Shown here in pieces: positions 57,684 through 64,000 of a DNA stretch of 64,000 nucleotides (position 1 is the first letter of the stretch; every line of letters starts with the position of its first letter). A program made the position numbers and the translations under genes. Where the stretch lies: NCBI GenBank assembly GCA_041576815.1, contig JBFGKE010000002.1, positions 1-64,000 on the forward strand, in the 5' to 3' direction. This DNA is from SG8-38 sp041576815. Its GTDB lineage: Bacteria; Myxococcota_A; Polyangia; Polyangiales; Houyiibacteriaceae. The notes beneath the pieces were generated by a model. It was not told the origin of the DNA and ran no database searches. It saw only the letters and a list, made by a program, of their open reading frames with translations.

Positions 57684-59111
57684 TCAGCCACCGGCGGCGC
57701 GTTGGACGCCTGGCGCCGAGGGCTGCGTCGAGGAGAGGCGCTGGCTCAGCAGCGGCAGCACGTATGGGAACCCAACCTGCATCTGGTCGAGGTCCGGCGC
57801 GATCTGAGCGGCCAGCCAAAACATCATCACCGAAGCCCGCTCGACGTAAAACCAGCCGTCGGGGTAGTGCACCGAGCGCATCAAGCTGCGGAGCTCGCGC
57901 CGCTCGACTTCTGGGTCTGCCAACGCTTCGAGCTCCTTCGAGTTCGCGTTCATCAGAGCCGCCGGCGTACGCGCATCGAGCTTCATCAGCTTTTGGAAAT
58001 AGACTTTCACCGTGCGCTCGAGCAACGCCCGATCGCCGCCCTCTGCGACGAAGCCAATGGCTTCGATGCCCCGTAGCACCAGCTCGTCTTTTTGCTCGAA
58101 GAAACCGCGCAAAATGTCGACCATGCCGAACACCGTCTCGTCGGAGACCTCACTGATCGCGCCGAAGTCCAGCACGACGAGCTTGGCGTCGTCGGAGCCC
58201 GCGACCGGTTGGACCAGGAAGTTCCCGGGGTGCGGGTCTGCATGGAAGAACCTATGGACGAATATCTGCTTGTAGAAGCTCTTGACGAGCCGCTCGCCGA
58301 GCTTGCGTAGGTCCACGCCGCGATTGCGAATCTCGTCGATGCGAGTGATCTTGATGCCTTCCATGAAGGTCATCGTGAGCACGTCTCGCGTGGTGACGTC
58401 GGCGATGACCTCCGGAAACAGGATGTGGTCGTCGTCGGCGAAGTTCGCGGCCATCCGCCGCATGCATTCCGCCTCGTGCAGGTAGTCCGTCTCGCGGCGC
58501 AGGAGGTCGACGAGCGACTCGTGCACGGCCTCGATGTTCTGGACCGGAACGAACCACTTGTAGACCTGCACCATCAGCTTGATGACCTTCATGTCGATGC
58601 GGACGACGTCTCGAATCCCCGGGTACAAGACTTTGACGGCGACTTTGCGTCCATCGTCCAAGTACGCGACGTGAACTTGGCCGAGCGATGCGGCGGCCAC
58701 CGGCTCCCGGTCGACGCTCTTGAAGAACGCCTCGGGTCGAGCGCCGAGGCTGTCGATGAAGGCCTGCTCGATCTCGTCGATCGGGTGCGGGGGGACCGCG
58801 TCCTGGAGGGTCTCGAGCCGTTTGATGTACACCGTCGGCAAAAAGCCGCCCATGATCGAAAGGACTTGCCCGAGCTTGATGTAGACCCCACGCAGCTTGA
58901 GCATGCCTGCGAGAAGTCGCTTGGAGTTCTTGTCGTCCACCCGGACCTGCCGCCGCTCGAGCCACGCAGGCACCTCCGATTCCTCTCGCCCGGTAGCCGG
59001 ATCCGGACGCCAACGGCGAAACACCTTGAGGAGCCCCAATTGCACCAGATAACTGGCGAGAATCACACCAAAGGTGAGCTGTGCACGAACGAGGCGAATG
59101 AAGAGACTCAT
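57684..59111 (-). CDS. ABC1/UbiB-family kinase-like protein
   Basis: A 475-residue atypical kinase-fold protein. It has the family KxGQ motif in GVYIKLGQVLSIMGG, AAASLGQVHVAYL (Ala-rich loop in place of a Gly loop), VAVKVLYPGI, HADPHPGNFLV and VVLDFGAIS. In UbiB-type proteins these support ubiquinone synthesis or lipid handling, with ATPase rather than protein kinase activity. A C-terminal region of about 120 residues ends in a Ser/Pro-rich tail, without clear paired membrane helices. The ATG at 59111 gives MSLFIRLVRAQ; an upstream extension is disregarded. Confidence 0.88.
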   Translation of the reverse strand: MSLFIRLVRAQLTFGVILASYLVQLGLLKVFRRWRPDPATGREESEVPAWLERRQVRVDDKNSKRLLAGMLKLRGVYIKLGQVLSIMGGFLPTVYIKRLETLQDAVPPHPIDEIEQAFIDSLGARPEAFFKSVDREPVAAASLGQVHVAYLDDGRKVAVKVLYPGIRDVVRIDMKVIKLMVQVYKWFVPVQNIEAVHESLVDLLRRETDYLHEAECMRRMAANFADDDHILFPEVIADVTTRDVLTMTFMEGIKITRIDEIRNRGVDLRKLGERLVKSFYKQIFVHRFFHADPHPGNFLVQPVAGSDDAKLVVLDFGAISEVSDETVFGMVDILRGFFEQKDELVLRGIEAIGFVAEGGDRALLERTVKVYFQKLMKLDARTPAALMNANSKELEALADPEVERRELRSLMRSVHYPDGWFYVERASVMMFWLAAQIAPDLDQMQVGFPYVLPLLSQRLSSTQPSAPGVQRAAGG

Positions 59112-59202
59112 GGGTTCTCGCGTCGGGGATTCAGCGTAGCAGCGTTTCGGGCGCGTCCCACGGGTTTGGAGGATGCCCCAAAAGGTATAAGGTTGGAGGG
59201 TC

Positions 59203-60591
59203 GTGTCGAGTAGTCGCAGCCGGAAGCTTCGGGACAAGCTGCACAAGGCACTCCGCAAAGAGCGGCTGGGCGAAGCGCTTGGCTACTACCAGGCGCTCGA
59301 GATGCTCGAGCCGGCGGAGCCGCGGTGGCCGCATCGCAAGGGCGACCTCTTGAAACGTCTCGGCCGTCTCGAGGAGGCCGTTGCGACCTACGAGCGCGCG
59401 GTGGACCTCTACGCCGAGCACGGGTTCGTCGCGCGGGCCGCGGCGATGGCCAAAGTCGTGATGGGCATCGCGCCGGAGCGTGTGGACGTCCTGGACAGGG
59501 TGAGCACGGACACGGCGCGCAGGCTTCATCGATCGACGCGGCCAGCCGTCGTCTCGGACGAAGGTGAGCACGACGTCGACGCTCACGAGGTGACGCAAAC
59601 CAAGCGCCTCGCGAAGAACGCGATACCGCTTGTCGCCCACGATTCGGCAGATGAAGACCAGTCTCGCTTCACGCGACCGCCGACCGGCTACCGTTTGGTG
59701 CTCGAGCTCGACGTCTCGGACGAAGAGCTCCGAGAGCCCGCCCCGGTTCTCGATCTCGACGATCGACCAACGCCTGAGCGTCTCGCACAGCTTCCTTCGA
59801 TGCCGCTCTTCGCGGAGGTGCCGAAGTCCGTGCTCGATCGGATGGTCAGCGAGGCACGCCTCATCGACCTGGACCCCGGGCAGAACCTGATCCAGCGCGG
59901 CACCACGGCCGACGCGCTTTTCGTGCTCGTCGAAGGGAGCGTGCAGCTCGTTCGCGCGTTCGACGAGGACGCGGTCGTGTTGTCGGAAGGCGATGTGGTC
60001 GGGATTTCATGCCTCCTGCAACGGGTTTCGTACGAGGGCGACGTGACGGCGCGCACGAAGGTCCGCGCGCTGCGGATCAGCAAGCTTTTGCTCGACCGGC
60101 TCGTGGAGGAGTATCCGGCCCTCGGCGACATCCTGCTCGAGGTGCTCGGTCGACGGCTCGTGGCGATTCTCGTGCGCACGTCTCCCATGTTTTCGAGCTT
60201 CGAAAACGAAGCCCGCACGGAGGTCGCCGGGATGTTCGAGGTTCGCCGCGCCTACGAGGGCACCGCGATTTTGGAGGCGGGCAAGCGTGCCGACGGCCTT
60301 TATATCCCGATGATTGGCGAGCTCGGAGCCATCGGCCCAGACGGAACGGAGGTCGGCAAGCTCAAGCTCGGGCGGGCGCTCGGCCAGCACTCGATGCTGA
60401 CCCGCACGCCCTCGCCGCTGACCGTGAGGGCAGAGTCCGACGTGCTCGTCCTTCGCATGTCGGCGCGTCGTTTTCGGGCATTGGTGTCCGAGCACCCGAA
60501 GCTGGTGTCGTTTCTCGAAGAGCTTGCGAGTCGCCCGAGCGAGCCGAAGTTCTCACTGGTCCCAGAGCCCAGGCGAAAAAGCAGTGCCTGA
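59203..60591 (+). CDS. TPR protein with two cyclic-nucleotide-binding-like domains
   Basis: A 462-residue soluble protein starting with GTG. Residues 1-105 form TPR-like helices (LGEALGYYQALEMLEPAEPR, LEEAVATYERAVDLYAEHG). A variable linker (about 110-185) follows. Two cNMP-binding beta-barrels come next: about 197-325 (LFAEVPKSVLDRMV, LIQRGTTADALFVLVEGSV) and about 325-445. The phosphate-binding cassette, usually GE-x3-R-A, reads EGDVVGISCLLQRVSYEGDV and LGRALGQHSMLTRTPSPLT. The conserved Glu and Arg are missing in both, so cAMP binding is doubtful. No HTH is present, so it is not a CRP-type regulator. Confidence 0.85.
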   Translation: MSSSRSRKLRDKLHKALRKERLGEALGYYQALEMLEPAEPRWPHRKGDLLKRLGRLEEAVATYERAVDLYAEHGFVARAAAMAKVVMGIAPERVDVLDRVSTDTARRLHRSTRPAVVSDEGEHDVDAHEVTQTKRLAKNAIPLVAHDSADEDQSRFTRPPTGYRLVLELDVSDEELREPAPVLDLDDRPTPERLAQLPSMPLFAEVPKSVLDRMVSEARLIDLDPGQNLIQRGTTADALFVLVEGSVQLVRAFDEDAVVLSEGDVVGISCLLQRVSYEGDVTARTKVRALRISKLLLDRLVEEYPALGDILLEVLGRRLVAILVRTSPMFSSFENEARTEVAGMFEVRRAYEGTAILEAGKRADGLYIPMIGELGAIGPDGTEVGKLKLGRALGQHSMLTRTPSPLTVRAESDVLVLRMSARRFRALVSEHPKLVSFLEELASRPSEPKFSLVPEPRRKSSA

Positions 60592-60646
60592 GCCGCGCCG
60601 CGGGACGAGGTGCACGGCTTGACGAAGCGCCTATACTGCTAATCGC

Positions 60647-62002
60647 ATGACCTACAGCGCCTCTTTTCGCTGCGTTGCCGGTTGTCCGGGGAGCTACCCG
60701 CTCGACCAGGTGATCTACGCCTGCCCTGAATGCGGCGAGCTCCTCGAGGTACGCCACGACATCGAGGCGCTGAAGGACCGAAGCGGCTCGGCGTGGATCA
60801 AGCTGTTCGACCAGCGGTGGATGACGCGCGATTGGCCGCACGGAAGCGGGGTCTGGGGCAAGAAGGAGTGGGTGCAGCCCGAGCTTCGCGAGGAAAACGT
60901 CGTTTCGACCGCAGAGGGCGGGACGAATCTGTTTTGGGCGGAGCGCTACGGGAAGACCCTCGGGCTCGGCGACCTGTGGATCAAGAACTGCGGCAACAGC
61001 CACACGGGGTCGTTCAAAGACCTCGGGATGACCGTACTCGTCAGCACCGTGAAGCAGATGATCGAGGACGGGAAACCCATTCGTGCGATCGCCTGCGCCT
61101 CGACGGGCGACACCTCGGCCGCCCTTGCGGCGTACTGTGCGTCGGCCGGCATTCCGTCGGTCGTGTTGCTGCCGAAGGGCAAAGTCACCACGGCGCAGCT
61201 CGTACAGCCCTTGGCCAATGGGGCGCTCGTGTGTGCGCTCGACACCGACTTCGACGGGTGCATGGAGATCGTGCAGAAGCTCACCACGGAGCAGGGCATC
61301 TATCTCGCCAACTCGATGAACTCGCTCCGGCTCGAGGGGCAGAAGACGGTTGCGATCGAGATCGTGCAGCAGTTCGATTGGCAGGTTCCGGACTGGGTGA
61401 TCATTCCTGGGGGCAATCTCGGCAACGTCGCTGCGCTCGGCGCGGGCTTCGACATGATGTTCGAGCTGGGGTTGATTTCGAAGCGCCCGCGGATTTGCCT
61501 GGCGCAGGCCGAAAAAGCCAATCCGCTCTATCGGGCGTACAAGCAAGGGTGGGACAGCTTCGAGGCGATCACCGCGGGCGACACCGAGGCGAGCGCAATT
61601 CGCATCGGCAATCCGGTCAGCGTTCGCCGCGCGATTCGAGCGCTCAAGGCGTTCGATGGCGTGGTGGAGCAGGCGAGCGAGTCCGAGCTTGCGGAAGCCT
61701 CCGCCGCCGCCGACCGCGCCGGGAGCTACACGTGCCCGCACACGGGCGTTGCGCTCGCCGCGCTCGAAAAGCTGCGCGCGCGCGGTCTGGTCGAGCCCGG
61801 CCAACGAACGGTAGTCATCTCCACCGCGAACGGCCTGAAGTTCACCCAGTTCAAGATTCGCTACCACGACGACGAAATCCCCGGCGTCGAAAGCAAGCAC
61901 CCCAACAAGCCGGTCCACCTCCCGAGCGACTTCGAGGCAGTCAAAGCGTCCGTCTTCCGCGAGCTAGATAAAAGGGGACAGTCCCCTTTTTCAAAGGCTT
62001 AA
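60647..62002 (+). CDS. thrC: threonine synthase
   Basis: A 451-residue PLP enzyme converting O-phosphohomoserine to threonine. A Cys4 zinc-ribbon-like start (Cys9, Cys13, Cys26, Cys29) precedes the PLP domain. The PLP Lys is Lys124 in NSHTGSFKD, the phosphate loop is IIPGGNLGNV, and ACASTGDTSAALAAYCA is typical. The final residues (KRGQSPFSKA) are encoded by a palindromic repeat, so the natural C-terminus probably ended earlier. The last four bases overlap the convergent PilZ-like gene. Confidence 0.94.
   Translation: MTYSASFRCVAGCPGSYPLDQVIYACPECGELLEVRHDIEALKDRSGSAWIKLFDQRWMTRDWPHGSGVWGKKEWVQPELREENVVSTAEGGTNLFWAERYGKTLGLGDLWIKNCGNSHTGSFKDLGMTVLVSTVKQMIEDGKPIRAIACASTGDTSAALAAYCASAGIPSVVLLPKGKVTTAQLVQPLANGALVCALDTDFDGCMEIVQKLTTEQGIYLANSMNSLRLEGQKTVAIEIVQQFDWQVPDWVIIPGGNLGNVAALGAGFDMMFELGLISKRPRICLAQAEKANPLYRAYKQGWDSFEAITAGDTEASAIRIGNPVSVRRAIRALKAFDGVVEQASESELAEASAAADRAGSYTCPHTGVALAALEKLRARGLVEPGQRTVVISTANGLKFTQFKIRYHDDEIPGVESKHPNKPVHLPSDFEAVKASVFRELDKRGQSPFSKA
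61970..61990. repeat. REP-like perfect palindrome inside the thrC 3' end
   Basis: AAAAGGGGAC and GTCCCCTTTT flank a central A. The element lies within the last 14 codons of thrC and encodes the RGQSPF part of its tail. Such short 'AAAGGGGACAGTCCCCTTT' palindromes occur in many proteobacterial genomes near gene ends. It might also act as a terminator of thrC. Confidence 0.6.
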
Positions 62003-62280
62003 TCGGTACGAACCGCAGTCTCGGCGCCTATCGCGCCGAGCAGCGCGTCCCTGTCTTCACGCCGCAAGTTGACGAAGCGCATTCGCACCTCGAAGGTTTG
62101 GTCCGCCCTTCGTTTGGAGCCAATCGCCCTGCCCTCGTAGCAGCGCTCGGTTTCTTCGAAAGCGGCCGTGAAGCGCATCGGCGAGCCTGGGGCAAACGCG
62201 CGCGGGCTTCGAAGGGTGGCGATGCTCCCCTCGACCGCAAGCAGCTCTGCGCACTCGCCGGTCGGAAGAGAGACTTCCAT
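61999..62280 (-). CDS. PilZ-like domain protein
   Basis: A 93-residue protein with the strand layout of PilZ domains. The final segment RFVNLRREDRDALLGAI matches the usual 'F.xLxxxDRxxLxxxI' end. The N-terminal RxxxR and DxSxxG motifs that bind c-di-GMP are not clear; the start is MEVSLPTGECAEL, and a GRAIGS segment lies in the middle. It may bind c-di-GMP weakly or not at all. It is the last gene of a minus-strand run after smpB (two-base gap). Confidence 0.6.
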   Translation of the reverse strand: MEVSLPTGECAELLAVEGSIATLRSPRAFAPGSPMRFTAAFEETERCYEGRAIGSKRRADQTFEVRMRFVNLRREDRDALLGAIGAETAVRTD

Positions 62281-62282
62281 GC

Positions 62283-62771
62283 TCAGCCCTTCCGGCGCTG
62301 CATCGCGGCGCGCGCTTCTTTGAGGTCTTCTTGGCGGCGAATCGCCTCTCGGTCGTCGCCCTTTTTCTTGCCGCGTCCAAGACCGAGCTGCACCTTCGCC
62401 ACGCCGTTCTTGAAGTACACCTGAAGCGGCACCAGGGCGTAGCCTTTCGTCGTCAAGCGACCCCGTAGCTTTTCGATCTCGCGGCGGTGCACGAGCAGCT
62501 TTCGCCGGCGCTGAGTTTCGTGGCCGGCATGGCCGCCCTGCTCATACGGCGCGACGTGCATCCCGTAGAGAAAGAGCTCGTCGTCGTCGATTCGGCAATA
62601 CGCAGCCTCGAGGTTTGCGCGGCGCGCGCGGAGGCTCTTGACCTCGGTGCCGTAGAGCACCAGGCCTGCTTCGAGACGCTCCTCGATGTCGTAGCGCTTG
62701 GCGGCCTTTGGGTTTCGGCACACCAATAGCTCCATCCCAGGAACGCCTTTGTCAACGCGCCTCTTCGCCAT
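62283..62771 (-). CDS. smpB: SsrA-binding protein
   Basis: A 162-residue tmRNA-binding protein for ribosome rescue. Motifs in order are NPKAAKRYDIEERLEAGLVL, GTEVKSLRARRANLEAAYCR, ELFLYGMHVAPYEQGGHAGH, RRRKLLVHRREIEKL and the basic C-terminal tail LGRGKKKGDDREAIRRQEDL that reaches the decoding centre. The tmRNA gene itself is not visible in the window. The start overlaps the end of the upstream lipoprotein gene by 20 bases. Confidence 0.96.
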   Translation of the reverse strand: MAKRRVDKGVPGMELLVCRNPKAAKRYDIEERLEAGLVLYGTEVKSLRARRANLEAAYCRIDDDELFLYGMHVAPYEQGGHAGHETQRRRKLLVHRREIEKLRGRLTTKGYALVPLQVYFKNGVAKVQLGLGRGKKKGDDREAIRRQEDLKEARAAMQRRKG

Positions 62772-63528
62772 CGCCTGCCGGCTCTAGCACGGGCTCTTCC
62801 GGGCTGCGAAGGCGCTCGAGCCATGCGAGCTCGGCGCGAAGCTTCGCGACCGCCACCGCATCGCCCCGGGTCTCGGCATCGTGGAGCGCTTCCGTGCGAG
62901 CCTCGACTTCGCGCGCCCAGTGGGCTTCCCCCGCGGGACTTCGATCGAGCGCCCATGCGTCGGCTGCTCTGACCGGCAAACGGACGCGCGACCCGGGAAC
63001 CACAGCGTCCGGCACGTCCACTTCGAGAATGACCTCTGGCGGCGCGGCGAAGATTTCGACCACACAGGGTGCGCCTCCCCAAGCCGCGTCCGGGCGAAAG
63101 ACCTCCGACACGAAACCTTGCGAATCGACATCGGCCCACGCCAAACAAGTGCGGTCGCGCTCCCTGAACGCGACGACGACGTCGCCCCGACCGTCACGAT
63201 CGAAGTCGGGGCGCGTGCCCGGCGCGAGCTCGACCCAGAACCGTGCCGGCCACCGCGCATCGGGGACCTGAATCGAAAGCGCCGTTCCGCGCGTCGTCAC
63301 TACACGCACGGTCGAGTCCGGGCCGCGCACGGCATCGAACGCCACGAAGTCCTGCTCGTCGACTCGCCGTCCGATCTCGAAGCCGTGTTCCACGAGGTCC
63401 CGCATGACCGCGTCGGCTTCAGCGCGCGGGTCGACTCCAACCTGCAGGTAGTCGAGCGGGTCCTGCACGGGGGCCGGCTGTTTTGCACACGCGACCACGC
63501 ACGCGAGAGCCAGGAACGGAGCACGCAC
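62752..63528 (-). CDS. putative lipoprotein of unknown function
   Basis: A 258-residue protein opening with GTG and a short signal (FLALACVVACAKQ, a lipobox with Cys near residue 14). After it come strand-rich repeats such as RPDFDRDGRGDVVVAFRERD, similar to VCBS/FG-GAP-like 'DxDxDGxxD' calcium-binding stretches, and a helical C-terminal part (HWAREVEARTEALHDAE). Role unknown. Its 3' end overlaps the start of smpB by 20 bases, so the two are probably translated together. Confidence 0.7.
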   Translation of the reverse strand: MRAPFLALACVVACAKQPAPVQDPLDYLQVGVDPRAEADAVMRDLVEHGFEIGRRVDEQDFVAFDAVRGPDSTVRVVTTRGTALSIQVPDARWPARFWVELAPGTRPDFDRDGRGDVVVAFRERDRTCLAWADVDSQGFVSEVFRPDAAWGGAPCVVEIFAAPPEVILEVDVPDAVVPGSRVRLPVRAADAWALDRSPAGEAHWAREVEARTEALHDAETRGDAVAVAKLRAELAWLERLRSPEEPVLEPAGDGEEAR

Positions 63529-63537
63529 GAACGTACT

Positions 63538-64000
63538 CTACGCGGCCTGACCGAGAACGCGAGTTGCCAGCACGAGCGCGTGTACCTCGACGACGCCGCC
63601 TGCCTCGAGCGCAGTGGCTGCTGCGCGGAGGGTCGCCCCCGTGGTCCGCACGTCGTCGATCAGCAAGACCCGCACTGCGCCTCGAAGCCGCCACGGCGCA
63701 AATGCGCCATCGATGTTTCGCTGTCGCTCCGCATGAGTGAGCTCGACCTGCGGCGGCGTGTTTCGAACGCGTCGAAGCCCGCGGAGCCGCGCCGGTGCAC
63801 CGAGCGCGCGCGCCACCGGCTTTGCCAAGAGCGCCGCCTGGTCGAATCCGCGGGCGCGGCGCCTTCTCCAATGAAGTGGCACCGGCACCACGGCGTCGAC
63901 GCAACCCCTCCAGCGTGCGGTCTCAGCGGCCATCCGCGACCCGAGAACCGAGCCGAGATCGCTTCGCCCGCCGTACTTGAAACGCTGGATCGCATCCGCC
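63538..64000 (-). CDS. comF: ComF-family phosphoribosyltransferase-like protein (N-terminus outside window)
   Basis: The 3' part of a ComF protein runs in from the right edge. The visible part begins IQRFKYGGRSDLGSVL, then has DAVVPVPLHWRRRRARGFDQAALLA and the PRPP-binding motif VLLIDDVRTTGATL. ComF is needed for DNA uptake in several bacteria, with a possible helicase-partner role. The N-terminal zinc ribbon expected in the family lies outside the window. Together with comEC (10927-13275) it suggests competence or DNA processing capacity. Confidence 0.9.
   Translation of the reverse strand, partial: ADAIQRFKYGGRSDLGSVLGSRMAAETARWRGCVDAVVPVPLHWRRRRARGFDQAALLAKPVARALGAPARLRGLRRVRNTPPQVELTHAERQRNIDGAFAPWRLRGAVRVLLIDDVRTTGATLRAAATALEAGGVVEVHALVLATRVLGQAA

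Overview
The window looks like chromosomal DNA from a high-GC deltaproteobacterial lineage, most likely Myxococcota. This is an inference from gene content, not from a marker-gene match. The evidence is: repeated Cys-rich lipoproteins, a Ser/Thr kinase, several hybrid or sensor kinases, a diguanylate cyclase response regulator, dense coding, and GTG starts with ATGA, GTGA, TAATG and TGATG gene couplings. Most of the window is housekeeping and central metabolism, arranged as short operons on both strands.

Layout. 1-2193 is the N-terminal part of a large Cys-rich repeat lipoprotein (minus strand; it runs off the left edge). It is divergent from a FadL-type outer-membrane protein (2405-4096). 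4097-5039 has no intact gene. It holds a palindrome, the 5' half of a tRNA-Arg, the decayed 3' end of a tyrosine recombinase and a frameshifted relic gene, and I read it as an integration scar. 5040-8098 carries a cold-shock protein, small Lys-rich ORFs, an NYN/OST-HTH protein and a Ca2+/cation antiporter. 8112-15793 carries pyruvate phosphate dikinase, ComEC, and fumarase coupled to a GNAT-like protein. 15861-18017 is a P-type-ATPase-like protein that has lost its catalytic motifs. 18043-26667 carries argH, lysA, gatB-mtnA, a REC-GGDEF protein and gatCA. 26793-32166 carries two histidine kinases around a homocysteine methyltransferase-like gene, plus a hypothetical gene.

32195-36659 carries trmL, a second Cys-rich lipoprotein, a PlsC-like acyltransferase coupled to an atypical SDR, and a HisN-type phosphatase. 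36749-40317 is a two-gene beta-oxidation operon (hydroxyacyl-CoA dehydrogenase/enoyl-CoA hydratase fusion plus thiolase). An amidohydrolase, an AraC-type regulator and a glyoxalase follow. 43940-46022 is lpdA-lipB. 46012-49377 carries a GTPase/DUF697 protein, a DUF1444-like protein and a Ser/Thr kinase. 49416-52795 is a two-domain radical SAM protein coupled to an unknown gene. 52817-59111 is a run of minus-strand genes (cysC-glpD, then an ABC1 kinase, ruvX, mltG and a DUF72 gene). 59203-64000 carries a TPR/cNMP-binding-like protein, thrC, a PilZ-like protein, smpB, a lipoprotein and the 3' part of comF.

I found no complete new defence or biosynthetic system. The most unusual items are the motif-less P-type ATPase paralogue with a TRASH-like metal site, the int/tRNA-Arg scar, the two-unit higher-order Cys-rich repeat array, and a REP-like palindrome that encodes the last residues of threonine synthase.
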